DNA of 64,000 nucleotides from Leeuwenhoekiella parthenopeia (GCF_020782115.1 NZ_JAJGMW010000014.1:1-64000), one strand, 5' to 3'. Shown: positions 8,760-17,550, counted from the stretch's first letter. A program made the numbers and translations. The notes: a model not told the origin generated them from the sequence alone.

Positions 8760-9986
8760 CTAGAAGAGTTTATAACCTAACATAAGACTCATTACTTTAT
8801 AGTCGCTAGAGATACTCATAAGATTGGTTGTTAGATCACGAGTAGTGTTATATCTGAATTCTAATGAATAGCGTCCCCGGTATTTAAGACCGGCACCAAG
8901 GAAGAAACTTTGACTTGCCCTTATTTCAAGTGTGCCTTGTGTGGTATTACCTCGTGAGTTAATGATTTCATCATTTGAATCAAAATGATATTGCCAACCG
9001 ATGTTATAAAAAGCTGCAAAATTTGAATTTAAAAATGAGTAATATCTAATACCAATTGGTACACTCAAGGATTGATAATCAATAGTGCTGAAAAAGTCAC
9101 TTGAAGGCCCTGAATTTCCTTCTCTAAAATAATCTCCTTTATAGGATTCGTAATAGGGTTCTAATGTAATACCCCATTTGTTTTTATTGAATGGTAATAG
9201 CCACTCAGCTTCAAGCCCGAAACGAGCGTTTGTACTAGTTCCAAATTCAATATTTCGACTACTAGATACCGGATTTAAAACTACAAGGTCTGTGAAGTTA
9301 ATACCCGCTCGTACAGATAGGTTAAAATCTGACTTTGTTCCTTTGATTTCATAATTTACAAATGGCACGTTCGAACATATGTTTTGTTCAAGAAAGTAGT
9401 CTGTTAAGTCGCTATTTGTGTAATCAAGATTTATCAATTGCTTTATGGTTTTTCCCTTGCAATTAACTTCATTAAATAATTGTTGCTGAAAAGTTTTGTT
9501 TTCCAGGGTTTTTCGGTTTTCAAAAAGATAAGTTTTATAAATCAGTTGTGATATTTCAGAATCCTTAACCCTAAAAAAATAGCGCGTTAATTGACCATCT
9601 TTATATTTATAGAGAGTGGCGCTTCCCTCGACCAATACTTCCAGAAAGAGTGTTTCTTTCTGAAATGCCGGATTTCTGTCCATGCTCATATTGGCAATAT
9701 CATTGGCAGACCTATCGATGTCAACGGTAGCACGTATATATTTTGATACATTGTCAACACCAAATTCCTTTACTGTATTAATGTCCTTTGTTTGGGCTTT
9801 TGCAGAAGCATCTGTTTTGAATTCGAAGGCAGACGGATTATTTCCCCAATCATCGTTTTGAATGAGACCATTTACTTTTTGCCCCTGATCTGTAATATAA
9901 TAACCCGGTTCGAAGGTTATCTGGGCACGTACCGTAAAAGAAAATGTAAAAAGTAGTGTTAAAAGCTTACATATCTGGTTATTCAT
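8760..9986 (-). CDS. secreted outer-membrane beta-barrel protein, unknown function
   Basis: This 408-aa protein has a signal peptide ending in VRAQ (about residue 21). The first half is a soluble region beginning FEPGYYITDQGQKVNGLI, with one Cys pair candidate (VNCKGKT, QNICSN). The second half has alternating short amphipathic strands and ends MLGYKLF with a C-terminal Phe, as in PorT-like barrels. The product probably sits in the outer membrane. I do not recognise a specific function. It is followed on the same strand by the YeeE/YedE unit after 188 bases, which look like a separate unit. Confidence 0.8.
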   Translation of the reverse strand: MNNQICKLLTLLFTFSFTVRAQITFEPGYYITDQGQKVNGLIQNDDWGNNPSAFEFKTDASAKAQTKDINTVKEFGVDNVSKYIRATVDIDRSANDIANMSMDRNPAFQKETLFLEVLVEGSATLYKYKDGQLTRYFFRVKDSEISQLIYKTYLFENRKTLENKTFQQQLFNEVNCKGKTIKQLINLDYTNSDLTDYFLEQNICSNVPFVNYEIKGTKSDFNLSVRAGINFTDLVVLNPVSSSRNIEFGTSTNARFGLEAEWLLPFNKNKWGITLEPYYESYKGDYFREGNSGPSSDFFSTIDYQSLSVPIGIRYYSFLNSNFAAFYNIGWQYHFDSNDEIINSRGNTTQGTLEIRASQSFFLGAGLKYRGRYSLEFRYNTTRDLTTNLMSISSDYKVMSLMLGYKLF

Positions 9987-10059
9987 AATGGCTTTGATAT
10001 AGAGAATAGATTTAAAAATGGCGTCATTATTTCAGACTTTAATCCTGTTTTAATTAATG

Positions 10060-10524
10060 CTATTGGGATTTCATTAATTTTTTAATTTTCCGAGAAGGCT
10101 TAATACTATTCTCAGGCTTTGCGCAATAGGAAATGAGCAATTCTTCTGAACGGTCATAAATTTCCTTATTAGTTAAGACTATGTCAGGATTATCAAGAAC
10201 TACCTTGGTCATAGCAGCCATATAAAGGCTTAGTAAATCAGAATTTCCTTTTGCTAAATCTGTTGCTTCACTGCTGATTTCAAATGTGTAATCTGGGGTA
10301 CCCTGCATCCAGTTTATAATGTATCTTATGGCATTGACTCTTTTAAGTTCAGCTATATTTGAGGGGTTTTCGAATAAATAGTTTGCGGCTTCTAAAACCT
10401 TCGGTTCAGCAGTCTTGTAGGATTCTAGAGTTTCAAATTTAAAGTTTCCTAAATCGTTGTAGTCTTGAGTAAAGCCTTTTAAAGAATAGCAAAAAATAAA
10501 TGCAATGATGAGCAGTTTTTTCAT
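10060..10524 (-). CDS. secreted protein of unknown function
   Basis: I place the start at ATG 10524, which gives a clean signal peptide (MKKLLIIAFIFCYSLKGFTQ) and a 154-aa protein. An upstream ATG at 10611 would add 29 residues unlike a signal sequence. The mature part is helical, beginning DYNDLGNFKFETL, and ends with a basic RKIKKLMKSQ tail. I recognise no domain with confidence. It is a single gene with no close partner: its neighbours are more than 70 bases away on each side. Confidence 0.75.
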   Translation of the reverse strand: MKKLLIIAFIFCYSLKGFTQDYNDLGNFKFETLESYKTAEPKVLEAANYLFENPSNIAELKRVNAIRYIINWMQGTPDYTFEISSEATDLAKGNSDLLSLYMAAMTKVVLDNPDIVLTNKEIYDRSEELLISYCAKPENSIKPSRKIKKLMKSQ

Positions 10525-10777
10525 AATAAAACACTTTTGTGTTATCGGTTTGTTAAAAATACATCTAAGAATGGAAAGTTTATTACGGAAATCCATAAAA
10601 ATGAAAATCATTTTTACTTAACCACCTGTTCTAAAATGTTTTCACTAAAATAGCAGACTCGTTTAAGACAATCCCAATAAATTGAAACGAGAACTTGAAG
10701 AAGCCAGAATTCTTTCTTAGATAGATGCTACTGGCAGGTAATGCACTAAAATGAAAAGGAATTTAGAGGTTGTGTCT

Positions 10778-11155
10778 CTAATTAAGTTCTATATCGGTTA
10801 TGACCAGCGTGTACTGCGCATCGTAAGTCTCCAGTTCTTCAAATGTCCAAACCTCATTTTCTATGGGTTGCTGTTGATAGACTAAAACCAGTTCGCCGGC
10901 ACTATCTTCAACGTATAATTGAATCTCATCAACAACAGAACCGGGAGCAACAAAGGTGTCAGAATTGGTATTCACAGCAATAAATTGGCTTTGACCTACA
11001 GGGATTACCACTTCACCGGCAGTTTCAGAAGTGTATACCAATTCTACTGATGAGCTGTTTTGAATGAAATATTCGGTTCTAAACAAGGGATCTTCATCAT
11101 CGCATTGGGTTGCCATAAGAAGGGGAGCCATAAAAAGGAGAAGTAATTTTTTCAC
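10778..11155 (-). CDS. small putative lipoprotein, GTG start
   Basis: The best start is GTG at 11155, which gives KKLLLLFMAPLLMATQCDDED, a lipoprotein-like signal with the Cys at residue 17 followed by acidic residues, as usual in Bacteroidota. A Gln just before the Cys is atypical, so lipidation is likely but not certain. An ATG at 11284 would add 43 residues that do not look like a protein start. The 125-aa product is beta-rich (FIQNSSSVELVYTSE) and acidic. Function is unknown. Confidence 0.65.
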   Translation of the reverse strand: MKKLLLLFMAPLLMATQCDDEDPLFRTEYFIQNSSSVELVYTSETAGEVVIPVGQSQFIAVNTNSDTFVAPGSVVDEIQLYVEDSAGELVLVYQQQPIENEVWTFEELETYDAQYTLVITDIELN

Positions 11156-11377
11156 GATTATAGTGTTATTTATTGAATAACAAGATACTAAAACCTTGAA
11201 AAGGTTGCGTGAATCCTTTTTTTGGTTTACCAAAGGAGAATACCCACAAAAAGTTGCAGCGTTTACGAATTCCAGAAAAAACAATTTAAATAAACTTAAT
11301 TCATAGTGCCTGAAGCAGCAGTAATTTCATAAATCAGTCATTTAATTTTAACGGGATTTTAGAGACGCTGTTAAAAA

Positions 11378-11408
11378 TAAACCCCGAAGCTACTTACATC
11401 GGGGTTTA
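11378..11408 (-). terminator. Rho-independent terminator after the OmpH-like gene
   Basis: A perfect 10-bp stem TAAACCCCGA / TCGGGGTTTA with an 11-base loop is followed on the minus strand by a T-rich tail. It lies 35 bases after the stop of the OmpH-like gene and should end its transcript. Confidence 0.85.
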
Positions 11409-11442
11409 AATACCGGTTATTTAGTTAATACGGTTGATTTTT

Positions 11443-11946
11443 TTATCGATTACCAAGAGAACGTCTCACATCAGGCATCAAATCTTTGCCTTTAGCCATC
11501 ACCAAACCGTTGTCTTTTGATGAATCGAGAACATAAAGAAAGCCGAGATCTTCTGCGATTTTAGTAACCAGTTCGCGGGCCTTAATGCGAATAGGACCGT
11601 AGAGGAGTTCTTTCTTTTCGGCGATTTGCTTTTCAATATTCTGTTGTGATTGTGCCAAATTGCGTTCCATCAGTTCCAATTCGCTTTTACGTTTAGCGTC
11701 TTCTTCAGGAGACAGGGTAGGGGCTTCATCCTCATACTTTACAAATCGAGCCTGATATTCGCGATAAGAGGTTTCAAAATTTTGTTGATACGCCTGTCGC
11801 AGACGGCTAAGCTCGAGTTCTGCCTGATCGTTTTCGGGCATTAGGGTATATAATTGTTCCATATCGATATGGGCAACGGTACCTTGCGCGTTTACAGAGA
11901 ACTGACTCAAAAGCCCAACAAAAAGGGCAATAATAAACTGTTTCAT
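11443..11946 (-). CDS. OmpH/Skp-family periplasmic chaperone
   Basis: This 167-aa protein has a signal peptide ending in VNAQ (about residue 21), then GTVAHIDMEQLYTLMPE, the short beta-strand start of OmpH/Skp proteins. A long charged helical hairpin follows (about residues 45-115) and a C-terminal strand region (GFLYVLDSSKDNGLVMAKG). Skp-like proteins hold unfolded outer-membrane proteins in the periplasm as trimers. Here the gene stands alone rather than in the usual bamA-skp cluster, so it is probably an extra paralogue. A 16-bp inverted repeat lies just upstream of its start. Confidence 0.88.
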   Translation of the reverse strand: MKQFIIALFVGLLSQFSVNAQGTVAHIDMEQLYTLMPENDQAELELSRLRQAYQQNFETSYREYQARFVKYEDEAPTLSPEEDAKRKSELELMERNLAQSQQNIEKQIAEKKELLYGPIRIKARELVTKIAEDLGFLYVLDSSKDNGLVMAKGKDLMPDVRRSLGNR

Positions 11947-11961
11947 ATTGAGGTTTTAATC

Positions 11962-12009
11962 AGAGATCAAACTAATACCCGTAAAAATACAGCTATTAGT
12001 TTGATCTCT
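11962..12009. repeat. perfect 16-bp inverted repeat upstream of OmpH-like gene
   Basis: AGAGATCAAACTAATA (11962-11977) and its exact complement (11994-12009) flank a 16-base spacer. The inner edge is 16 bases before the OmpH-like ATG, in the gap between two divergent genes. There is no T run on either side fitting a terminator, so an operator or a 5' leader hairpin is more likely. Confidence 0.75.
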
Positions 12010-12126
12010 TTAATAGACTGTTTTAAATCTACAAGGTTTCATAAACTGTACCATTTAACAAAGTTTTCTTAAAAAGAACGACTTCGCATATGCATTTCGC
12101 AATTTTACAATCTAAACCCGGACATT

Positions 12127-13134
12127 ATGAAATTAAGATTACATCTCTTAGGCTTTTTTGCTCTAATGGCAAGCTCGCTAACAGCACAGAAGCTGGAATC
12201 TAAAGGTTTTAAGGATTACTTTCCTATAGCCGAAAGACCCTTCCTCGCCGGAGGAAGTGGTAACAATGCGTATGAACGTATTTTGCTGGAAGCCAAGCCT
12301 GTCGTGTATTACAGTATTTATAATGACATTCGTAGTGCGCTTAACAGGGATACCATTACTAATGGTGATGCGGTTTACCTGAGCATACAGCCGCATTTGC
12401 GTATTTATGATGAAAATTCAAAACCGGTTAAGACACCCTCTTATAAGTTTTTCATCGGCTGGCAATCGATCATAAAGACCGAAAATGACAATTTTCTTAC
12501 GGCTGCAATAGAATCAGGTCATTATTCTAATGGACAGAGTAAATCGGCCTTCAGTACACAGTTTGCAGATAATAGTCCGGAAAGCAGCGCATTGTATGAC
12601 GATATTACCGATGATACCGATCTGTCGGCCCTGCTGAATCGCGAGTCCGGTAATTTTTCAACCAATCTTACCCGCCTGTCGCTCAATTACCGCATCAATA
12701 CTTTTGACGCACGTAACTATATGCAAAAGTCCAGTTCGTTTACGCTTACTTATCAGCTCTATCACAATAGATTCTTAGGAGCTTTTAATTTCGGAGGATA
12801 CAATCCTGAAGACATTGCTATTTATGGCAGGCATCAGGTTGAAGCAGGTTATGAATACACCGCACACTTTAATCAATGGAGGTATAGTGTAACCCAAAGA
12901 CTTTACTGGCATCCTGATGTACATCCTTCTGCAGATCCATTTCGTTCAGAAACCAGCGTTTCGTTATATCCCTGGGATTCTGATTTTGGTTTGATGGCAC
13001 GCTTTGCATTTGGTTATGATGATTATAACTACCGTTTTGTAGACAGTTATCCGCGATTTTCAGTAGGTCTCACCTGGGATTGGTTTACACCTTTTGTTAT
13101 CAAACCAACAAAATTACAGGTTGAAGAAAAGTAA
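12127..13134 (+). CDS. outer-membrane phospholipase A-like protein
   Basis: This 335-aa protein has a signal peptide ending in SLTAQ. The segment SGHYSNGQS (H132, S134) matches the His-x-Ser-Asn-Gly signature of outer-membrane phospholipase A. N180 in FSTNLTRL is placed like the third triad residue, though some 33 residues further along than in the E. coli enzyme. The rest alternates polar and aromatic residues as a 12-strand barrel would, ending in a WDWFTPF segment plus a short polar tail. If active it would hydrolyse phospholipids in the outer membrane when asymmetry is lost. Assignment to the OMPLA family is good; activity is inferred. Confidence 0.78.
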   Translation: MKLRLHLLGFFALMASSLTAQKLESKGFKDYFPIAERPFLAGGSGNNAYERILLEAKPVVYYSIYNDIRSALNRDTITNGDAVYLSIQPHLRIYDENSKPVKTPSYKFFIGWQSIIKTENDNFLTAAIESGHYSNGQSKSAFSTQFADNSPESSALYDDITDDTDLSALLNRESGNFSTNLTRLSLNYRINTFDARNYMQKSSSFTLTYQLYHNRFLGAFNFGGYNPEDIAIYGRHQVEAGYEYTAHFNQWRYSVTQRLYWHPDVHPSADPFRSETSVSLYPWDSDFGLMARFAFGYDDYNYRFVDSYPRFSVGLTWDWFTPFVIKPTKLQVEEK

Positions 13135-13150
13135 AATGCCTAAAATAAGA

Positions 13151-13177
13151 AAGCCCGCACTTGCGCGTGACAGGCTT
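13151..13177 (-). terminator. hairpin between convergent genes, possible terminator
   Basis: AAGCC (13151-13155) pairs with GGCTT (13173-13177), and an inner CAC/GTG pairing shortens the loop. The minus-strand side continues into a T-rich TTTCTTATTTT tail, so it suits the leucine-rich-repeat gene whose stop is at 13223. It is weak on the plus strand. Confidence 0.4.
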
Positions 13178-13222
13178 ACTTGACCAACTTAAAACTAAAT
13201 AATTATGATTTGGGGTATCGTT

Positions 13223-13951
13223 TTATTCGTTTGAAGCTATAGAAGCTTTGGTTTCAAAAGTGCTGTTGTTAAAAGCGTAACCGTCAGTATCTTTTTCAAA
13301 ATTATTGTCGGCTAAGGCAATGGTAGCTAAATTGGCCATAGCATCAAGACCTTGTGGAATAGCCCCGTACATTTCGTTATTAGATAAATTCAACTCTTTA
13401 AGATTTTGAAGTTTTAAAACTTCTACAGGAAGCTGACCACCAATGTTATTATCAAAAAGATTTAAAACCTGAAGGCTGGCAAGGTTTGAAAGTTTATCAC
13501 TTAAAGCACCGCTCAGATTATTACTGGTAAGCATTAACTGCTCTAATTTATTCAATTGGTAAATAGACTCTGGTAACTCACCTTCTAAATGATTGCCATT
13601 TAAAACTAAAACTTTAAGGTTTTTAAGATTGCCTATTGAAGAAGGAATAGTACCCTGTAATTTATTGAAGAACATTTCAAGTGTTACAAGAGACTCCAGA
13701 TTACCAAGAGACTCAGGTAGTTTTCCGTTAAGATTGTTCATACTAAGGTTAAGTCCTACAACAGTGTTATTTACAACACGCACACCATACCAGGTAGAAA
13801 CATCTGCATTCAAATCCCAGGTTTTATTCCACTCGGCGCCATTTGTAGCATTGTATAAATCAATCAAAGCTTGCTTTTGAGAGCTATTAACCTCAGCAAC
13901 AGCGTTTAAACTTAGAAAAGCAACTGCGATAAAAGTAATAATTGATTTCAT
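13223..13951 (-). CDS. secreted leucine-rich-repeat protein (paralogue 1)
   Basis: I choose ATG at 13951, which gives a clear signal peptide (MKSIITFIAVAFLSLNAVAE) and 242 residues; the longer frame to 14053 adds 34 residues without signal character. An N-terminal cap (ALIDLYNATNGAEWNKTWD) is followed by about six plant-type LRRs with LxxLxxLxLxxNxLxGxIP spacing (for example NLKNLKVLVLNGNHLEGELP). Such repeats usually bind proteins or glycans outside the cell. The next gene upstream encodes a close paralogue. No C-terminal sorting domain is present. Confidence 0.88.
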   Translation of the reverse strand: MKSIITFIAVAFLSLNAVAEVNSSQKQALIDLYNATNGAEWNKTWDLNADVSTWYGVRVVNNTVVGLNLSMNNLNGKLPESLGNLESLVTLEMFFNKLQGTIPSSIGNLKNLKVLVLNGNHLEGELPESIYQLNKLEQLMLTSNNLSGALSDKLSNLASLQVLNLFDNNIGGQLPVEVLKLQNLKELNLSNNEMYGAIPQGLDAMANLATIALADNNFEKDTDGYAFNNSTFETKASIASNE

Positions 13952-14272
13952 ATTGGACTTGTTTAATTGTTCTATGGCGTAAATATAATACCGTTTAACC
14001 TTTAAATGCAAATATATTCGTTGAAATACACAATCTGAGAACGATTTTTTCAATATAGTTAATTAGTACAAGTATAAAGATATTATTTTTTAGGTTTTTT
14101 TAGAAGTTCAGCTTTTCTAATAGCCGACGTACGACAACTATAAATAGATTAACGCGCTTTTTATTTAGGAAAAAACTTACAAAATATTTAAATTTTCTAC
14201 TTAAAATAAGAATATTCTTACAATTTAAATTAAGCTAATCTATAAACGTACCTCTTGTGGATTGTTATTCGC
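13952..14272. other. AT-rich intergenic stretch between the two LRR genes
   Basis: I see no gene here. It holds the -7 element at 14009-14016 for the downstream LRR gene and otherwise AT-rich sequence with short homopolymers. The terminator of the upstream LRR gene begins at 14273. Confidence 0.6.
14009..14016 (-). promoter_or_regulatory. -7 promoter element TATATTTG
   Basis: On the minus strand this is a perfect match to the Bacteroidota TAnnTTTG element. It predicts a start of transcription near 14002 and a leader of about 50 bases before the ATG at 13951. I see no well-spaced TTG at -33. Confidence 0.5.
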
Positions 14273-14308
14273 AAAAAAAAAAGAGTCCGGCAACCACCCC
14301 GGACTCTT
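14273..14308 (-). terminator. strong Rho-independent terminator after LRR paralogue 2
   Basis: A perfect 10-bp stem AAGAGTCCGG / CCGGACTCTT with an 8-base loop (14291-14298) runs on the minus strand into at least ten T residues. It ends 38 bases after the stop of the LRR gene at 14347-15078. Confidence 0.92.
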
Positions 14309-14346
14309 CAACCAACTAAAAACTAACACGAAACAAAAAAACTAAT

Positions 14347-15078
14347 CTAGTACGAGGCCATTATAATCGCGTGAGATTTTTGCGGACGCTCATTAAGGAG
14401 TTTTTGAAATTCGCTTTGATTTTGAAAATTGTTATCAAAAAGAATAAGTGATTTTAAGTATGATGCTTCAGCCAGATCACCGGGTAAGCTTCCGGTAAAG
14501 TTATTGGCTGCTATATTCAGTTCCTGAAGTTCTTTTAAACGAAGCAGGGCAGCAGGAAAACTTCCGCTAAGGCAATTATCAAATACATTGAACACTCTGA
14601 GCTTTCTTAACTTAAGTATGTTGTTGCTTACCGTACCCGTAAAATGGTTACTGGCCAGTAATAAAACTTCAAGATTTGTCAGATCATATATATATGACGG
14701 AATTTTTCCGTCAAAATGATTTGCATTTAAAACAAGACGTCTCAAATTTTGAAGTCGATACAATGATTGAGGCAATGCGCCTTCAAGCTTGTTAAAATAC
14801 AATTCGAGAAAAAACAGGTTTGACAGGTTACCCATGCTTTCCGGTAAGCTGCCTGTGAGGTTATTGCGGCTAAGATTGAGTCCGGTAACGTGATTATTTA
14901 CAATACTAACTCCGTGCCATTGAGCAGGAGGTAAGGAAGTATCCCAGGTTATAAACCAGTTAGGGCCGTCAGTTGCATGGTAAAGATCTAGAAGTGCTGC
15001 GTGCTCAGATTTGGGAATTTGAGCAATCAGCTTTACAGACATAAAAAATGCCGTAAGCATAAGTAGGTATCGGTTCAT
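14347..15078 (-). CDS. secreted leucine-rich-repeat protein (paralogue 2)
   Basis: This 243-aa protein has a signal peptide ending in KLIAQ, the same N-terminal cap as its neighbour (ALLDLYHATDGPNWFITWD) and about six LRRs with the plant-type GxIP/GxLP spacing. Aligned by eye with paralogue 1 it matches from end to end without gaps over most of the repeats, so the pair arose by tandem duplication. The last repeats and the C-terminus differ. Each copy has its own terminator, and paralogue 1 also has a visible promoter, so they seem to be separate transcription units. Ligand unknown. Confidence 0.88.
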   Translation of the reverse strand: MNRYLLMLTAFFMSVKLIAQIPKSEHAALLDLYHATDGPNWFITWDTSLPPAQWHGVSIVNNHVTGLNLSRNNLTGSLPESMGNLSNLFFLELYFNKLEGALPQSLYRLQNLRRLVLNANHFDGKIPSYIYDLTNLEVLLLASNHFTGTVSNNILKLRKLRVFNVFDNCLSGSFPAALLRLKELQELNIAANNFTGSLPGDLAEASYLKSLILFDNNFQNQSEFQKLLNERPQKSHAIIMASY

Positions 15079-15234
15079 TCAAGTTGGGTGGGTTTGTTAT
15101 GTTCCTCTAAGATACGTGGATATATCTTTTATCTGCAAATAAAATCGACGAAACGCACAAACATTTAACTAAATCCCTGAATTCTAACTATTAGGGTATC
15201 TCTGAGTTAGTACCAATTTAAAAAGGAAACCGAA

Positions 15235-15903
15235 TTATTTTTCAGCCCTGCCTGTTTCTTCAGCCAGTCTCTTAAGACTGTTTTCGTCAACCTCATGACC
15301 GCCGTCATAACGAATCACCCTGGGTTCTCGGCCAAAAATTTCACGTGCATACTCCATTTCCGATTTCAATCGATCTTCGGTAATGAGCGGATCTTTTGCT
15401 CCATATACCAGTACGGGAGTAGAAGTAACTAATTCTTTAAATGAATTTATATCAAAGGATCTGGGAATGCTGCCCGAATGTAAAATGATTTGATCACAAT
15501 TCAGATTTCTGGAATGCAGACAGCGCATGGCCACGGAAACACCCTGAGAAAAACCCATAATAATCAGACGCCTGTTAACCTTAAGTTTAGGCTTTAACTC
15601 TTCTTCGTACAAAGCCTCAAGGTAGGCGTGGTTGTTGTTTATACCCTGCTCCAGATTTTCACGGGTAAGCCAGCAGGCGCCCACATATTTATAGCGTTTA
15701 TCCTGGTAATATAGGGAGGTTGCCTGTGGTGCAATGATATAGTTTTCGGCAGGATTGAGCATTTCAAAATGCTTAATGAAGTAGCGGCTTAAATGTCCCA
15801 GACCGTGAAAAACCAACCAGATATTCTGTGTATCTGCTGTAAACGTGTTGCATGTCTCATAACTGTTGGTCGTCCTGTAGCTAACGGTTTTTTCTTCGCT
15901 CAT
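15235..15903 (-). CDS. alpha/beta hydrolase, phospholipase/carboxylesterase type
   Basis: This 222-aa cytosolic protein has the alpha/beta-hydrolase order: a VFHGLGH oxyanion segment near residue 32, nucleophile elbow GFSQG with S119, acid in YGAKDPL, and catalytic His in YDGGHEV. It resembles the YpfH/carboxylesterase group rather than a lipase. Its substrate is unknown. It is divergent from the menaquinone genes, sharing a 104-base intergenic region. Confidence 0.85.
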   Translation of the reverse strand: MSEEKTVSYRTTNSYETCNTFTADTQNIWLVFHGLGHLSRYFIKHFEMLNPAENYIIAPQATSLYYQDKRYKYVGACWLTRENLEQGINNNHAYLEALYEEELKPKLKVNRRLIIMGFSQGVSVAMRCLHSRNLNCDQIILHSGSIPRSFDINSFKELVTSTPVLVYGAKDPLITEDRLKSEMEYAREIFGREPRVIRYDGGHEVDENSLKRLAEETGRAEK

Positions 15904-15956
15904 CCTGTATGATTAAGTATCTTTACCTGCCTGCGCAAGTTACTAAAAACTGATTT

Positions 15957-15990
15957 TTGAGCGCCGCTTGTGTATAACCCCATAACTTTA
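15957..15990 (+). promoter_or_regulatory. promoter of the menaquinone gene run
   Basis: TTG at 15957-15959 and TAACTTTA at 15983-15990 are 23 bases apart, close to the flavobacterial TTG-N17-23-TAnnTTTG promoter with one mismatch. Transcription would start near 15997, about 11 bases before the thioesterase ATG. Confidence 0.4.
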
Positions 15991-16007
15991 AATTATTTAT
16001 CTGCTTT

Positions 16008-16433
16008 ATGAATAAGGATACCAAAGAATTGCTTTTAGAGAAGGCCAATGCCATTTGCCGAAATACGCTTATGGAAACCCTTGAAATTACTTTCGTAGAT
16101 GCAGCTGAAGATTTTTTAGTTGCCCGAATGCCCGTAAATGCGCGTGTGCATCAGCCTGATGGGGTGTTGCACGGTGGTGCTTCGGTAGCTTTGGCAGAAA
16201 GTGTAGGCAGTGCTGCCAGTTTTATGTTTCTCGACGCCGAAAACTTTATGATAAGAGGTCTTGAGATTTCGGCTAATCACGTAAAAAGTATCAAAACAGG
16301 TTTTGTTTATGCTAAAGCTTCAATACTGCATAAGGGCCGTACGACACAACTCTGGCAAATACGTATTACCAATGAAGAAGATCAATTGATTTCTCTGGTA
16401 AAACTTACCACAATTGCTTTACCCAAATCCTGA
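16008..16433 (+). CDS. hotdog thioesterase, probable DHNA-CoA thioesterase
   Basis: This 141-aa hotdog-fold protein has the YdiI/MenI-type motif GVLHGGASVALAESVGS near residues 51-67; its Glu is the expected catalytic residue in that family. DHNA-CoA thioesterase releases 1,4-dihydroxy-2-naphthoate from its CoA ester in menaquinone synthesis. The gene is directly followed by menF (start one base after this stop) and menD, which supports that role over general PaaI-type function. Assignment to this step is by motif plus context. Confidence 0.85.
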   Translation: MNKDTKELLLEKANAICRNTLMETLEITFVDAAEDFLVARMPVNARVHQPDGVLHGGASVALAESVGSAASFMFLDAENFMIRGLEISANHVKSIKTGFVYAKASILHKGRTTQLWQIRITNEEDQLISLVKLTTIALPKS

Positions 16434-16434
16434 T

Positions 16435-17550
16435 ATGAACATCACAGTGCTCTTCAGTCAATTGCAGGAAAACATTCTTGAGCAAAAGCCGTTTGTGGCA
16501 TATCGCAAACCTTCAGATTCAAGTATCAAATACCTGTCTCAGGAAGGTGATCAGGTTCATTATACAGAAGATTTCACCGAAAGCGGTTTTGTCTTTGCTC
16601 CCTTTAATTCAAATGACAAGGCGGTATTGATTGCAGGGAATCCTGCTGCAATTGCTTTAGAAGATTTTGAAGAAAGCCTGCCGGAAATACCATTACCATT
16701 AAACTTTTCGCTTAAAGAACAGCAGCAGCATATAGGTATTGTGGAAGAAGCGGTGAAAAAAATACGTGAAACCGGTCTGCAAAAAGTAGTGTTGTCACGC
16801 AGGCAGAAGGCAACTGTTGCAGATACATCTCCGGTAACTTTGTTTAAAAGATTGCTTCAAAAATATCCCAATGCCTTTGTGTATTTATGGAGTCATCCCC
16901 AGGTAGGTACATGGCTTGGGGCTACGCCCGAAACTTTGGTATCTCTTAGCGGCTATCATTTTGAAACCATGGCGCTTGCCGGTACCCAGAAGTACGAGGG
17001 CGATCTTGATGTAAACTGGGGTTTTAAGGAGCAGGAAGAGCAGGAGCTGGTAACTCAGGATTTGGTTTCAAGACTGAACACATTTGATCTTAAGAAGATA
17101 GAAATCCGGGAGCGGGAAACCTATAGAGCCGGTAATCTTCTGCATTTAAGAACCTGCATATCCGGAAGCTTTAATCGTGCTGATTTCGATTTATCAAAAC
17201 TCATAAAGGCTTTGCATCCCACCCCTGCAGTGTGCGGATTGCCCCGCGCTGATGCGCAAACTTTTATAGAGCACTATGAAGGTTACAACCGTTTATTTTA
17301 CACGGGTTTTTTAGGGGAGTTAAATATCCTGAAAGACAAATCGAAGCCTCGTAACCGCCGTAATGTAGAAAATCTGGCTTATAAAACACTTACTCCCGAA
17401 ACCCGACTTTTTGTGAATTTACGCTGTATGCAATATCAGGCTCCAGATAGCCTAATCTATGTGGGTGGAGGGATCACCAAAGATTCTGTAGCCGGGGATG
17501 AATGGCAGGAAACGGTAAATAAAGCACAAACCATTGCCAGTATTCTCTAG
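16435..17550 (+). CDS. menF: isochorismate synthase
   Basis: This 371-aa enzyme makes isochorismate from chorismate, the first committed step to menaquinone. Chorismate-binding family segments are clear: QKVVLSRRQ, GATPETLVSL, MALAGTQ, ALHPTPAVCGLPR, YTGFLGE, and YVGGGIT near the end. I use ATG at 16435, just after the thioesterase stop; an in-frame TTG/ATG-type start at 16414 would overlap it. No pyruvate-lyase addition is seen, so it is not a salicylate synthase. Confidence 0.92.
   Translation: MNITVLFSQLQENILEQKPFVAYRKPSDSSIKYLSQEGDQVHYTEDFTESGFVFAPFNSNDKAVLIAGNPAAIALEDFEESLPEIPLPLNFSLKEQQQHIGIVEEAVKKIRETGLQKVVLSRRQKATVADTSPVTLFKRLLQKYPNAFVYLWSHPQVGTWLGATPETLVSLSGYHFETMALAGTQKYEGDLDVNWGFKEQEEQELVTQDLVSRLNTFDLKKIEIRERETYRAGNLLHLRTCISGSFNRADFDLSKLIKALHPTPAVCGLPRADAQTFIEHYEGYNRLFYTGFLGELNILKDKSKPRNRRNVENLAYKTLTPETRLFVNLRCMQYQAPDSLIYVGGGITKDSVAGDEWQETVNKAQTIASIL

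Noticed and set aside
10640-10722. Short reading KRELEEARIL on the plus strand, like the linker of SpoIIE-type phosphatases
   Set aside because: Only about 16 codons long with stops on both sides; I cannot extend it, so a relic cannot be told from chance.
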